A stretch of 64,000 nt of DNA from Pseudomonas lini (GCF_001042905.1 NZ_JYLB01000001.1:186001-250000); one strand, 5' to 3'; shown: positions 36,540 through 46,290, numbered from the stretch's first letter. Numbers and translations: made by a program. The notes: generated from the letters alone by a model not told the origin.

Positions 36540-36950
36540 ATGCCGGCTCAGCAGCCACTTCAGATCTCCCGCGCACACCGCTGGGCATATGCATGCGGTA
36601 TGTCCGTAAAACGTGTTTATCGCAGGTTGAAAGGATTTGAATCTCGTGTGGCTAAACGTGCGGTGGCGACAGGTATGCCTGCGGGTGGGCTATTGGTTCG
36701 TGGGAGCTTTCTGGTTACGAAGCTGGCACTCATCCTTGGGTTGCTCTTTATCGGTTTCTGGTTGGTAGCTTCTGTCGTAACGATGATTGCTGTGATTGGT
36801 CTCCTATTGTCCAGGGCTGCCATTGATGGGGATCTTGAAGGCAATGATCCAGGTCCAGACTTTTTAGGGGCCAACTCCTATCTAGGCAATTACGACGACA
36901 ACGGCCATTACATCGGGCATTCCAAATCATCGAGTAGTGACGTCAGATGA
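36540..36950 (+). CDS. DUF3742-like ICE membrane protein
   Basis: This 136-residue protein has a basic N-terminus (about 1-50), two hydrophobic helices (about 60-95), and an acidic Gly/Asn/Tyr-rich C-terminus. It resembles the DUF3742 proteins found beside traG in this ICE family. AGAGGG precedes the ATG. The gene ends within the traG 3' end, so the two are convergent and overlap by eight bases. A role in the mating apparatus is likely but unproven. Confidence 0.65.
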   Translation: MPAQQPLQISRAHRWAYACGMSVKRVYRRLKGFESRVAKRAVATGMPAGGLLVRGSFLVTKLALILGLLFIGFWLVASVVTMIAVIGLLLSRAAIDGDLEGNDPGPDFLGANSYLGNYDDNGHYIGHSKSSSSDVR

Positions 36951-38481
36951 TCCTTTTCGTAGCTCCCATCAACTGATCTGTGCCTTTGCTTGCCGCGCCA
37001 TGCGCTGCCTTGCTCGCACTTCCTAGCATCCCTTCAAGGCTGCTGCCAATTGAGTAGCCTGCCCAGCTCATGGCAACTAGAAATAGTCCTGGCAGAACCA
37101 AGAACATCGCCCCCATCACATACTCAATCACCTGTGCCGTGACGGTCCCGTCCATAAAACCGGATGTGGGCAGCGACAGCAGCACCTGATTGGACGCCGA
37201 CACTTGGTTGTACAAGATATCGAGCATGCTGGAGTCGACCCAGCGGGCCAACTCCCACCAGAAGGTCAGCATGTGCAGCGTGAACAGCGCGAACGTCACC
37301 GTCATGACGGTCTTTAGCTGGTAGGTACTGACCAGCAGGATCAGTGGCAGGCTGATGATGACGCCCATGATCAGGAAAGCCTGCACCATGGGCAGGGCGG
37401 CGCGTAGCGCATTCATCGCCGGGAAGTTGCTGAAGGAACCGAGGGCCAGCCCAGTGTTGGTCGCCAGGTTATTGAGCCCCTGATTGATCGACCCTCCGCG
37501 AGCACTGGAGCCATAGTCCTGGTACACCTGTCCGGGCGACATGGACATCGATTGTTGGCGCGGGCTGACCAGTTCGCGCAGGGTGGCATCCTCGATCTCG
37601 TTGCTTGAGCGGCCAGTCCACCAGCCTTTCAGCTGGGTCAGCAGCGAAGGATCGACTTGCTCGATCAAGCGCGCTCGCAACCCGATACCGCTATCACTCC
37701 ACCACTGTTTGCAAGTGGGGTAGCCTGCGCCATTCTCCAGCCGTGGCAATGAAACATCGCGGGTTTCATCATAGGGCCAGCTGACACGCGGTGTCCGTGA
37801 GCGATCGATGTCGTAGTAGCCCGGAGTGTCGAGAAAATAGCTTGAGCCGACCCAGGACGCATCATGACTTTGTGCCTTGTCCAACTGCGGGCGATTGGTG
37901 AACAGCCGAGAGCGGGAATAGCCGTAGCAGTCGCGAGTAAAATCGGCGACTTCCTGTAGCAACACTTGGTTATCAATGCGAGAACTGTCGATCTCCATGC
38001 GCATCTGTCGGATGTCCGGTGCGCAGGGAATGGAGGCGGTGGCCGCTGCGGTCACTCCTTTACTCAAGGCGTGCACCAGAAACCACCAGATTGGCACGTT
38101 GGCAGAGCGTTCTCCGATGGTGTTGAAAGTGGTACCCCAGGCGGTTTCCGCTGGCTTGGCCACGCTGACACCGCAGCGTTGGCTCGCTGCATCGTCGAAC
38201 GCCATTGAAGCGAGGTTTAGCGGAAAGACCGGCGCGCAGCCGAACAATACGACAATGTAGGCCAGCCAAAGCCGATTCTCGATTCGAGGTACCGAGAGCA
38301 ATCCTTTGTTGCCTTCATCCGCGCCTTGCTGACGGGCCGACAACCATTCTTGCAAGATGATTGCACCAAAGGGGGCGGCGAACAGGCCAGTATCGGACAG
38401 GACGTTCCAGATACCGTTGTTGATGATCCATGCCAGGAGGGAGAGGTAAAACTCCAGGTAGCTGTTGGCGCTCATGAGCAT
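36943..38481 (-). CDS. traG: Conjugation protein with TraG N-terminal domain
   Basis: This 512-residue inner-membrane protein matches the TraG_N type of GI-type transfer systems (PFL_4712-like). It has a hydrophobic N-terminus (about 10-35 and 70-90), a long periplasmic segment with Cys-rich stretches, and a cluster of membrane helices at about 355-480. It helps mating-pair stabilisation in related systems. It is the last gene of the TraU/TraH/TraG-like unit on the minus strand. Confidence 0.85.
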   Translation of the reverse strand: MLMSANSYLEFYLSLLAWIINNGIWNVLSDTGLFAAPFGAIILQEWLSARQQGADEGNKGLLSVPRIENRLWLAYIVVLFGCAPVFPLNLASMAFDDAASQRCGVSVAKPAETAWGTTFNTIGERSANVPIWWFLVHALSKGVTAAATASIPCAPDIRQMRMEIDSSRIDNQVLLQEVADFTRDCYGYSRSRLFTNRPQLDKAQSHDASWVGSSYFLDTPGYYDIDRSRTPRVSWPYDETRDVSLPRLENGAGYPTCKQWWSDSGIGLRARLIEQVDPSLLTQLKGWWTGRSSNEIEDATLRELVSPRQQSMSMSPGQVYQDYGSSARGGSINQGLNNLATNTGLALGSFSNFPAMNALRAALPMVQAFLIMGVIISLPLILLVSTYQLKTVMTVTFALFTLHMLTFWWELARWVDSSMLDILYNQVSASNQVLLSLPTSGFMDGTVTAQVIEYVMGAMFLVLPGLFLVAMSWAGYSIGSSLEGMLGSASKAAHGAASKGTDQLMGATKRII

Positions 38482-38491
38482 CGTGGTGACC

Positions 38492-38800
38492 TCACAATCG
38501 AGTGAGCTCGACGCAGGTAAAGAGCAAGAGCCCTAATGTCCCGACGCGTTTCACGCGCAGTCGGTCCTGTGGTCGATGTCGGTAGCGCCTCAGCAGGTCC
38601 CACCAGAGTGCAAAGAGGACGCCGTAGAGCAGGACACGCCACCACCCCAGATAAGGCCGTATCGATTCCAAGGCTTGCTGCCAGGCCCCGAAACTGCCCA
38701 GCGCAGTGCAGCCGATCCAGGCGATCAGTGCGGCGGTCAGGATCATCCCTGCGGCGATTCCTAGACTTGCAAGTAAAGTGAATAGCCGTGAGCGTTTCAT
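38492..38800 (-). CDS. Small ICE membrane protein next to traG
   Basis: This 102-residue protein has an N-terminal hydrophobic helix (MKRSRLFTLLASLGIAAGM and on to about residue 35), a second segment (about 52-66), and a third hydrophobic region near residues 88-97. It lies between traG and the PFL_4711-type gene, ten bases from each neighbour. It is a conserved minor component of the transfer gene cluster, with no assigned function. Confidence 0.75.
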   Translation of the reverse strand: MKRSRLFTLLASLGIAAGMILTAALIAWIGCTALGSFGAWQQALESIRPYLGWWRVLLYGVLFALWWDLLRRYRHRPQDRLRVKRVGTLGLLLFTCVELTRL

Positions 38801-38803
38801 GGC

Positions 38804-40186
38804 TCACTTGTGCCTGGCATCAGCGTCGTTGAGTCGGCCAGGTTCGGGGTCGCCTTGCTCGACGATGCGTGACGCATCGGCACCTCCGGCATGTCGATCG
38901 AGCACGAGGCTGGCGGTATTGGTAGTGAGCATCTGCCGGACCTGCAACTCGGTTTGTAGCAGGCGTATCTCGCGCTCCAGTGCGTCGATGTCTTTCGTCA
39001 AGGCCGTTTGGGCCGGTTCGGCGGAAGCGATGTTAGGTTCGTGGCTGCCTGCCAGCAGCGTGCGCAATAGCAGGAGCGCTTTGTCGAGTACGCTGGACAG
39101 GGCCGTCTCACTGGCCAGGCGCCGCGCCAGGAGTTCCTGATCAGGATCGTCGCGCAGGGCTTCGATCACACCACGAGTCACCGGCAGCATCGGGCTGGAG
39201 GCTTTGCTCAGATTGTCAGGGTTCGGCGGCAGAGATCCGGACAGTAAGCCTTGCAGGGTTTTGAGGTGTTCACTGTAGGCCTCCTGGATCAGCGGCGTCA
39301 GTCCGCTGCCTGCGGTAGCCCGCAGAGTCTCGCAGGTGTCGCAGGTCGCGACTTCGGTCTCGCCCAACACGCGAACAGCCCATTCGGACTCCTCTTGCGG
39401 TGAGGTCCATGCCTGGCAAATAGCGCCGCCCAGGCAATCACTGTTACTGATCGAGGTGTTGTCATCCACTGCGCGGTTATGCAGCAGGTTATAACCCGCG
39501 CGCACCACATCGGAGGTTGCCCGGATGGGTGTTTGTCCGCTACCTCCAGCCTTCTGCCCGCCGACCCAAGACACCCCATTATTGCCGTTACGGGCCTCGG
39601 TGTTTTTCACCGCGGCCACCGCATCGCCGCCGGTTTGTTCGAGGTTGCCCTGCATCTCCTGGTTCTTGGCCAATGCGCCCCAGCCGGCTTGACCGACCTT
39701 ATCCGCCATCTTTTCGGCCATGGCCTGGCAGGTCAGCTTGGAACGGTCGAAGTCAATACGTCCTTGCATCACCCCGTTACTCAACAACTCATAAAGCCCG
39801 GGGTTGGCGCGCTGGATGATCAACGCCGGCAGCGACATCACCGCTTGGGTCGCGTTCTGCACGATGCTGCCCATGATCTGCTGGAAACCTTCGGTGACGC
39901 CGTTCAACTGGTTTTGCAAGGTGTTGGTGAGGCTCATGTTTCCGCACATCATGTTCGCCTGCCAAGATCCACCGACACCGAGTCCGTTGGGGCGATAGAG
40001 CGAGCTCGGCGAGCCCGCTGCCGAGCCGCCACCGATGGTGTACATCACCCGGTCGTCGAGCACTTCTCCTTGAGTGCCTAGACGGTAATCGTCCTCGGCG
40101 GCGTGGGCATGCGCGGCCACGGCGAGCAGTCCGCAGAGCAAAAAACTCATCGGGCCCAACCATGGTCCTGCAAGAAGCCGACTCAT
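38804..40186 (-). CDS. ICE conjugation protein, PFL_4711 type (TraH-like)
   Basis: This 460-residue secreted protein has a signal peptide (MSRLLAGPWLGPMSFLLCGL, about 1-30). A long region with sparse Cys and a C-terminal coiled-coil zone (about 385-435) follow. The order PFL_4710-, PFL_4711-, small membrane gene, TraG is the same as in GI-type systems. In F-like systems TraH and TraU, which this pair resembles by context, take part in pilus assembly. The start at 40186 overlaps the previous stop by four bases. Confidence 0.82.
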   Translation of the reverse strand: MSRLLAGPWLGPMSFLLCGLLAVAAHAHAAEDDYRLGTQGEVLDDRVMYTIGGGSAAGSPSSLYRPNGLGVGGSWQANMMCGNMSLTNTLQNQLNGVTEGFQQIMGSIVQNATQAVMSLPALIIQRANPGLYELLSNGVMQGRIDFDRSKLTCQAMAEKMADKVGQAGWGALAKNQEMQGNLEQTGGDAVAAVKNTEARNGNNGVSWVGGQKAGGSGQTPIRATSDVVRAGYNLLHNRAVDDNTSISNSDCLGGAICQAWTSPQEESEWAVRVLGETEVATCDTCETLRATAGSGLTPLIQEAYSEHLKTLQGLLSGSLPPNPDNLSKASSPMLPVTRGVIEALRDDPDQELLARRLASETALSSVLDKALLLLRTLLAGSHEPNIASAEPAQTALTKDIDALEREIRLLQTELQVRQMLTTNTASLVLDRHAGGADASRIVEQGDPEPGRLNDADARHK

Positions 40187-41139
40187 GAAGCACCACCTTC
40201 GAAGTCGATGCTGAACAGGAAGGTCTGTCCCTCACGCTTGCAGCAGCTATAAGGACGCCACAGCGACCAGGCGTAGCCACCATCCGCGCTCTGCACCGGA
40301 TCGCTGGGGAAGATGGCACATGTGGGTTGAACCACGGGGGAGAGCAATTGCCATTTGTGGGTCGAAGCGTCGTTTTCAACGATTGGGCCAGGCGGCCAAT
40401 AACCATCGCGTGGTACGGGTGTGAGCGGGACATACACGTGCGGTTGCCAGTTGCGGGTAATGACGTCACCCGCTCGCTGCGCCATCACCGCAGCGGCTTT
40501 GAAGTCGTCAGGTTGCACCAAAAATCCTTGCCGGGGATAGACGTTGCCCCACATGTTTCCCGCGAGCTGACGACCGATTTCACGGATTCCCGGCACGAGT
40601 GACTCGGGGTAGAGGCTTTCCGGGATGCCATGACGCCAGGCCAGTGAGTCCCAAGTGCTCAGGTAGTAGGGTATGAACGCCGTGGCACCGCTGGCGCAGG
40701 CGTAGCCGGATTGCGAGGCCAGTTGCGTGGCGGCCCAGCCACCTGGATGACCGATGGCATCAACGTTTTTGAAACGAGGCAGATTATCGCGCTGGGTGTT
40801 CGGCGTGATCAGGTTACCGCCTCCTTCTGCACCACTGATAGGAGAGGATAGGGTGGCCATCTCGGTCCAAGGATTGGCACCGGTGGTGGCATAGCTCGAG
40901 ACCACCAGCTCAGGAATGAAGTGACGAATCTTGGTTGAGGTTTTAACCGTGCAGCCGAAGGGGGTGCAGAGCAACCAAAAGCAGATGCCGACGACCTTAT
41001 ATTCAAGGCAGTCCGGAGAGAGCACGGAGGCGGTAATGCTGCCAGTGTCAAGCGCTACGCTTGGCCCGGATGCCAGCAGAATGCTCAGCACCAAAGGATG
41101 CAACTTCTGGGGCGAAATGTGCGGGTAGGCAGCAGACAT
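40183..41139 (-). CDS. ICE conjugation protein, PFL_4710 type (TraU-like)
   Basis: The 318-residue protein carries a signal-like N-terminus and many Cys residues (for example CLEYKVVGICFWLLCTPFGC and CASGATAF, and CCKREG near the end). This is the pattern of the TraU-like PFL_4710 family. It is probably a periplasmic or outer-membrane assembly factor for the pilus. It lies first in a minus-strand unit. The small PFL_4709-type gene that usually precedes it is not found; an XRE/toxin block sits there instead. Confidence 0.82.
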   Translation of the reverse strand: MSAAYPHISPQKLHPLVLSILLASGPSVALDTGSITASVLSPDCLEYKVVGICFWLLCTPFGCTVKTSTKIRHFIPELVVSSYATTGANPWTEMATLSSPISGAEGGGNLITPNTQRDNLPRFKNVDAIGHPGGWAATQLASQSGYACASGATAFIPYYLSTWDSLAWRHGIPESLYPESLVPGIREIGRQLAGNMWGNVYPRQGFLVQPDDFKAAAVMAQRAGDVITRNWQPHVYVPLTPVPRDGYWPPGPIVENDASTHKWQLLSPVVQPTCAIFPSDPVQSADGGYAWSLWRPYSCCKREGQTFLFSIDFEGGAS

Positions 41140-41254
41140 GATCCAGGCTCTGGTTGTATGGCCTGGACAGGTTCAATAATCGAGAGAGGGGTGTCAGTGA
41201 GAAAGCCGAACGTTGGATCGTCGGTTTACAGCGACCTTCTAGATCAGCAGAGGG

Positions 41255-41509
41255 TCATTCAACGCTCAGCGTACGAGCAAGCGCGTCAGACTCGATGAGC
41301 AGCTGATCCGTTTTGATCTCGAAAATGTTGGCGAGTTTGCAGAGGACCAATAACGACGGGTTGCCTACCCCTCGTTCGATTTGACTCACATAGGTACGAT
41401 CCACCTCGGCCATGAGCGCCAATTGCTCCTGGGTAAGGTTCTTCACGCGTCGCATCGAGCGGATGTTTTCCGCGAGTTGCAGACGGAGCTGTTCGTAGTC
41501 TTGAGTCAT
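41255..41509 (-). CDS. XRE-family helix-turn-helix regulator
   Basis: This 84-residue protein is a single HTH_3 domain (RRVKNLTQEQLALMAEVDRTYVSQIERG and on to residue 72). It would bind DNA as a dimer. It begins a small block between the TraU-like gene and the VirB4 gene. Its target is unknown and might be the transfer promoters or the adjacent zeta-like genes. Confidence 0.85.
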   Translation of the reverse strand: MTQDYEQLRLQLAENIRSMRRVKNLTQEQLALMAEVDRTYVSQIERGVGNPSLLVLCKLANIFEIKTDQLLIESDALARTLSVE

Positions 41510-41667
41510 GCGCGCAAACTGCGCCTTGAGGGACTCTCAATCCACGGGATATAGTCTACATTGGCTCTGATTCGGGCTTTTTTGATGCTTAAGCCGAGTG
41601 TCAATTTTGTTTCTATGCTGCTTAGAACAGACCGAGCATTAATAAATAATCGAAAGCTAAGGTGTCT

Positions 41668-41925
41668 ATGGACGAAAATTACGTTTCAATTCCGGCGGCG
41701 GACGGCTGCCCGAGCCTTTTGACACCATGGGGCAGCGAATTTGCGCCTATGATCGAACGTGGCGTGCAATGCGCCCAGGCCTGGCTTAATACACCCGGTG
41801 ACGTACCGCTGTGGTGGGAACTGGCGCAGGCACGGAAGACTTGTCCGGCAGGAGACTCTCAGGATGCTTTCGAAGCAGGATTTTTATTGAGAATTCAGCA
41901 ACGGCTTCAAGGCGTTTTACCGTAG
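41668..41925 (+). CDS. Small hypothetical protein
   Basis: This 85-residue ORF has a Trp- and Pro-containing middle (PGDVPLWWELAQARKTC) and an amphipathic C-terminus. AAGG precedes the ATG. No family was recognised. It reads divergently from the XRE gene and toward the toxin pair. Its reading frame has good coding character and the GC content is normal for the element. Confidence 0.55.
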   Translation: MDENYVSIPAADGCPSLLTPWGSEFAPMIERGVQCAQAWLNTPGDVPLWWELAQARKTCPAGDSQDAFEAGFLLRIQQRLQGVLP

Positions 41926-42110
41926 CCGTGCGGCTCCAACCCTGACGATATGGCCTACACGGGAAAATTTACTGGAAGGTATGGTTCCAGGCTCCATTCC
42001 TCTAGAATGGAGATCTGACAGAAGTGGCGTTGATCTGTGATAAACAGATTTACGTAGCTAGGATTCTGATAAGTGCAGATTCTGCACGCTCTGAGAACGT
42101 GGAGCGCGAT

Positions 42111-42359
42111 ATGAAAGCCGACCAAGTGTTGAGTGACGATCTGGTGAGCCGACTGGAGGGTAAAATCCCAGCCATGGCTGAAGGTGCGATCAATACGGCC
42201 TATATCAACGCGCTGGCGGCCGGACGCAGCGTGATGGAAGTGATGGACGGCAAGCTCGTTGAGACGACTGCCGACGGTAAGCACAAGGTTATTCGAGTGG
42301 CCAAGCCCAAGCATAAAGTGACCTTGGGCGGGATTATCAAGGTGCACCGCAGCTCATGA
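42111..42359 (+). CDS. Putative antitoxin of a zeta-like pair
   Basis: This 82-residue protein starts at 42111 with GGAG seven bases upstream. It overlaps the zeta-like gene by four bases (ATGA), the arrangement of a toxin-antitoxin operon with the antitoxin first. The sequence is charged, with a helical N-terminus and a lysine-rich C-terminus (KHKVIRVAKPKHKVTLGG). It does not look like a classical epsilon protein, so the name is by context only. Confidence 0.6.
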   Translation: MKADQVLSDDLVSRLEGKIPAMAEGAINTAYINALAAGRSVMEVMDGKLVETTADGKHKVIRVAKPKHKVTLGGIIKVHRSS

Positions 42360-43102
42360 CCGTCCCTCGGCTGAGGGTGTTTGCCGGCCCTAATGGTTCC
42401 GGTAAAAGCACAATGAAAAGTGCCGTCCCTTCCCACCTGATTGGGATCTACATCAACCCGGATGAAATCGAAAAGGCTGCCAAAGAGGGCGGACGCCTGG
42501 AATTCAGCGATTTTCAACTGGAAGTCGAAGGCGACGAGGTTCTCGGCTTTATCAAGGCGCACCGACTGATTCGGTCGACCCAGCTCGTTGAAGAGGCATC
42601 CAATATAGACTTCAGCAATAACGGCCTGAATTTCCAGTCCGTCGCGATGAATTCCTATTTTGCTTCCGTGCTCTCTGATTTCATGCGGCACAAGCTCCTT
42701 GAAGCCCAGTTGTCTTTCACCTTCGAAACGGTGATGTCTAGCGAGGACAAAGTCGCTTTTATGCTTAAGGCAAAAGCGTCGGGATATCGAACCTACCTCT
42801 ACTTTGTCGCCACTGAAGATCCTGACATCAATATCAACAGGGTCAAGAACCGTGTCGCGGCAGGTGGGCACCCAGTCCCCACGGAAAAAATTGTGCAGCG
42901 CTACGGTCGTTGCCTGAACCTATTGCCAGCAGCCATCGCAGCCTCGAACCGGGCTTATATCTTTGATAACTCCGGCGCTGATCTGGTGCTGCTCGCTGAA
43001 GTAACGGACGGGACTGATCTTGAATTCAGGGCTGATGAGATCCCTGACTGGTTCATGCAAGCCTACGTGGAGAAGGTTTTCAAGGATTTGCTGCCGGGTT
43101 GA
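42356..43102 (+). CDS. Zeta-toxin-like P-loop kinase
   Basis: This 248-residue protein has a Walker A motif GPNGSGKST (11-19), an FETVMSS segment (about 121-127), RVKNRVAAGGHPVP (about 162-175) and DNSG (about 203-206). These match the zeta-toxin/predicted ATPase family. Zeta toxins phosphorylate UDP-N-acetylglucosamine and block cell-wall synthesis. The partner gene overlaps upstream. It probably serves to keep the element in the population or as an anti-phage module. Its placement inside the transfer cluster, on the strand opposite to tra genes, marks an insertion. Confidence 0.8.
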   Translation: MTVPRLRVFAGPNGSGKSTMKSAVPSHLIGIYINPDEIEKAAKEGGRLEFSDFQLEVEGDEVLGFIKAHRLIRSTQLVEEASNIDFSNNGLNFQSVAMNSYFASVLSDFMRHKLLEAQLSFTFETVMSSEDKVAFMLKAKASGYRTYLYFVATEDPDININRVKNRVAAGGHPVPTEKIVQRYGRCLNLLPAAIAASNRAYIFDNSGADLVLLAEVTDGTDLEFRADEIPDWFMQAYVEKVFKDLLPG

Positions 43103-43126
43103 TCGAAACCTAGGATCAGCTCCGTT

Positions 43127-45874
43127 TCACTTAATTCCTCGCATCCTATCGATCCGTTCAGCTACCCGGTAAGCCGCCTCCAGTTCCGAGCAGCCGGTGC
43201 TCTGCATCAGTGTCCGGCGTTCGGCTTTTTCCTCGGGCTCCGTCATGGCCAGGGCGAGATAAAGACTTGGCGGCACGGCCCGAAACAGCGTCTCGAGCTT
43301 CTTCGATAGCACGACCCCCTCAGTGTATTTCCCCGGCTCCTTACTGGCGGAGAGCAGCAAGGCTTTCTGTGCCGGCGTGAGTTTCTTGAACCGTGCGATT
43401 TCTTCGATTTCCGCGGGCGGCATGTTCAAGCAAATCCACCATTCGATCATGTTGAGCATGGTCTGCGCGGCGGTGGGGAAGTCGGCAAGGTTTTGCGTCG
43501 CCAGCCAGAACCACGCGCCGAGCTTGCGCCACATCTTCGTGCCCTTGACCACGAAGGGTGCCAGCAGCGGGTTCTTGGTGATGATATGGCCCTCGTCGGT
43601 GACCATGATGATCGGTCGGCCCAGGTACTGGTCTCGTTCGGCAAGGTTATTCACGGTGTTCATCAGGCTGATGTAGATGATGGACATCTGTGCCTCGTAG
43701 CCTTCGCGAGCGTAAGTGGCCAGGTCGACAATGGTCACATCGCTCTCGGGCCAAGGTGTGCCTTCGCGATCGAACAGTTCACCCTCGAAACCCTGGCAAA
43801 ACAGGTCCATGGACTCGCCCATTTCCTGGGCGCGCTCACGACGCTTCTCCGGCAAGTGCGGGTCGGCGGCGACGCGCAGCAACGCTTCGCGCACGTCGCG
43901 GGTCAGTACCTGGCGAATCGCCGCGGCACAGGTCTGCGCCGCATCGAGAATGCACTCGCGGATCAGACTGCGATCGGCTCGACTCAGGCGGGCTTCTTCC
44001 TTGGCCTCGCCACCGGTGATCATCAGTCGGGCAGTGATTTCCAGTTCGCCGAGCACATCGCGCTGGTCCTCACGACTGGCTATCGCCTCATCGTCCCATT
44101 CGTCGATCGACAGACTCGCCATCTGATCCGGTTGCTCGACCAGGCGCCAGGCATCGGCAAAGGGGGCAAGACTGACCGAGGCACCTGGTTTCAATTGGAC
44201 CTTATTGACTGACAGGCCTTGCGTTGCGAAGTAGTCGCCCTGCAAGCCGAATGAGTTACCGGCCTCGACGATAAACAGACGAGGACGGTACACCGCCATG
44301 ACCTGCATCAGCAGGGTGACCAGGGTGGCCGACTTACCGGCGCCGGTCGGACCGAACAACAGCAGATGGCCGTTCATGGCCCGGTCTAGACGTGACAACG
44401 GATCAAAACTCAACGGCGAGCCACCACGATTGAACAGGGTGATGCCTGGGTGGCGGGTGCCGGTGCTGCGGCCCCACACCGGAACCAGATTCGCCAGGTG
44501 CTGGGCAAACATCAGGCGGGTGTACCAGTTGCGCGTGTCGCGGGCCGGGTTGTAAGCCATCGGTAACCAACGCAGGTAGCTGTTGCAGGCGGCGACTTCA
44601 TCGCCTTCGCGTACCGGTTGCAGCCCCGCGCCCAACAGCGCGTTGGCCAGGCTGACCGAGTGCTGGTGCAGTTGCTGTTCGTCGTGACCTCGCAAGTAAA
44701 ATGCCAGGGTGCCGCGGTACAGCTTGTGCTGGCGACCGATGATCGCACGAGCCTCTTCGACATCCTGACGGGTTTGGGTCGAGGCCAGGTTTTCACCGAT
44801 GGCTTTGCGGGCCAGGCGGTTCAACTGATCCTCGAGTACATCCTGTGGTTTGACCACTAAGGTCAGACTCATCACCGTGCCTTCGGGTAACTGGTCAAAC
44901 AATGCGTTCACCGCATCACCCTTACGGGTTTCGCCCGTGAGCTGACCAATCGATGGTGCGCGCCGCAGTTTGTCCACCACCATCACCCGGTGGGGCTGAT
45001 CATCGAAAAACCAGAACCCGTGCTGCACATCCGAGCGCGGTTCGTTGAAGAACAGTCGCTCGGCAAAGTCATGATCGAAGGGCAGTTCCAGCGACTCGCC
45101 ATCGTCTAACTCCGGATAGGCCACGCGGCGGTAGAAATCCTCGGGTGCTTCATTGGTGAGCCTGGGCGCAGGATTGAACCAGGGCACTAACCAGGCATAC
45201 AGACCTCGGCCATCGACTCGCATCGATTGCACCCCGCACGCCTGCAACGAAGCCGCGATACGTTCGCAAGTCTGTTGCAGGGATTGCACCGGGGTGAGTC
45301 CCGTTTCCTCAGCGCCAGACTCAAGCCAGCGATAGACAACCAGGCGCACCCGACGGTTGTTACCGCGCCACGGCAGGCGCGTGACTGCCTTGTCCTCGAA
45401 CAATCCTCCTGGCTTGGCGATGGCCTTCAGGTGTCGGCGAGTAAGTTCCAGGTACGCGTCGGTGAAAACCGTGCCTCGCGCGCGGTCCTGAATATAGCCT
45501 GTGAGCCGGGTCAGAAAGGGAGTGAAGTCGTTGTCGTCCTGGCAGAAAAACTGCGCCACCCAAGGCGCTTGATCCCGCTCGTCAAAGCTATCCTGCAGGG
45601 CATCCTCAAGGGCATCGCGGGTCGCCATCAGCCAATCGGGTTCGCGCCCTTCGGTGCCGATGGGCAGTAACTCGAACACCGCACCCACCGAGTGATTGTC
45701 CTCCAGCAGAAAACACTGCTCGGTGTCGAGGTATTCGACCCAAGGCAGATGATCGGTGAAGCTGGGGTTGTGTGCATACAGTGCAGCTTCATCGGCCAAG
45801 GTGGCACGAGGGCGCAATCGGTGGCGCCAGGCTTTCCATGCAGAAGTGCGGCTGCCCAAATCGCCGGTACGCAC
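43127..45874 (-). CDS. traC: VirB4/TraC-type conjugative transfer ATPase
   Basis: This 915-residue ATPase powers pilus assembly and substrate transport in the type IV secretion system. Walker A is FGPTGAGKSATL at about 505-515 and Walker B is IIMVTDEGH at about 755. A VirB4-type N-terminal domain fills the first 450 residues. The length and motifs fit the PFL_4706-type family of GI systems. The start is a GTG at 45874, one base into the stop of the lipoprotein gene, so translation is coupled. Confidence 0.92.
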   Translation of the reverse strand: MRTGDLGSRTSAWKAWRHRLRPRATLADEAALYAHNPSFTDHLPWVEYLDTEQCFLLEDNHSVGAVFELLPIGTEGREPDWLMATRDALEDALQDSFDERDQAPWVAQFFCQDDNDFTPFLTRLTGYIQDRARGTVFTDAYLELTRRHLKAIAKPGGLFEDKAVTRLPWRGNNRRVRLVVYRWLESGAEETGLTPVQSLQQTCERIAASLQACGVQSMRVDGRGLYAWLVPWFNPAPRLTNEAPEDFYRRVAYPELDDGESLELPFDHDFAERLFFNEPRSDVQHGFWFFDDQPHRVMVVDKLRRAPSIGQLTGETRKGDAVNALFDQLPEGTVMSLTLVVKPQDVLEDQLNRLARKAIGENLASTQTRQDVEEARAIIGRQHKLYRGTLAFYLRGHDEQQLHQHSVSLANALLGAGLQPVREGDEVAACNSYLRWLPMAYNPARDTRNWYTRLMFAQHLANLVPVWGRSTGTRHPGITLFNRGGSPLSFDPLSRLDRAMNGHLLLFGPTGAGKSATLVTLLMQVMAVYRPRLFIVEAGNSFGLQGDYFATQGLSVNKVQLKPGASVSLAPFADAWRLVEQPDQMASLSIDEWDDEAIASREDQRDVLGELEITARLMITGGEAKEEARLSRADRSLIRECILDAAQTCAAAIRQVLTRDVREALLRVAADPHLPEKRRERAQEMGESMDLFCQGFEGELFDREGTPWPESDVTIVDLATYAREGYEAQMSIIYISLMNTVNNLAERDQYLGRPIIMVTDEGHIITKNPLLAPFVVKGTKMWRKLGAWFWLATQNLADFPTAAQTMLNMIEWWICLNMPPAEIEEIARFKKLTPAQKALLLSASKEPGKYTEGVVLSKKLETLFRAVPPSLYLALAMTEPEEKAERRTLMQSTGCSELEAAYRVAERIDRMRGIK

Positions 45875-46290
45875 TACAAGTCTTCCTGACGTTCACCCGG
45901 CAATGCGTACTGCACCCGTTGGTAGAACGGAAAGACTGTCGAGTAGCCTGGGATCGGTGCCTGCTCGGTACCACTCAGGTGCGGGTACACGTACAGCACC
46001 AGATCGGGATTGGGCAGGCGAGGGAACAGATTGCGGATCTCGTTCGCTGCTGTACGCGTGTAGGGCTCCTGGAGAGCAACGGAGAGATCTGCTTGAGCCA
46101 GCGGGCGGCGTAACTGTTGCCGAGCATCCAGCAGCTGCTGCTGAGTACCCTGTGAGCCGGCGCCGTTCCATATGTCCAGCATGGTTTGCTCACCATGGGG
46201 CAGCAGCGTCTCCTTGTCAGTGGAACACCCTGTGAGGACCAAGGAAAACACGCTAATCCAGGTCAGGCAGAGAAACGTGGTCTTTTTCAT
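45874..46290 (-). CDS. Conjugative transfer lipoprotein (TIGR03751 type)
   Basis: This 138-residue lipoprotein begins at 46290 (MKKTTFLCLTWISVFSLVLT) with the lipobox LTGC. The soluble part is rich in Gln and Arg and includes VYPHLSGTEQAPIPGYSTVFPFY. It corresponds to the small lipoprotein between the VirB4 and TraB-like genes of GI-type systems and probably anchors the core complex, as VirB7/TraV do. It overlaps both neighbours. Confidence 0.88.
   Translation of the reverse strand: MKKTTFLCLTWISVFSLVLTGCSTDKETLLPHGEQTMLDIWNGAGSQGTQQQLLDARQQLRRPLAQADLSVALQEPYTRTAANEIRNLFPRLPNPDLVLYVYPHLSGTEQAPIPGYSTVFPFYQRVQYALPGERQEDL

Noticed and set aside
42111..43102. A classical epsilon/zeta pair
   Set aside because: The toxin-like protein has zeta-type motifs but the partner does not resemble epsilon, so only a zeta-like pair is claimed.
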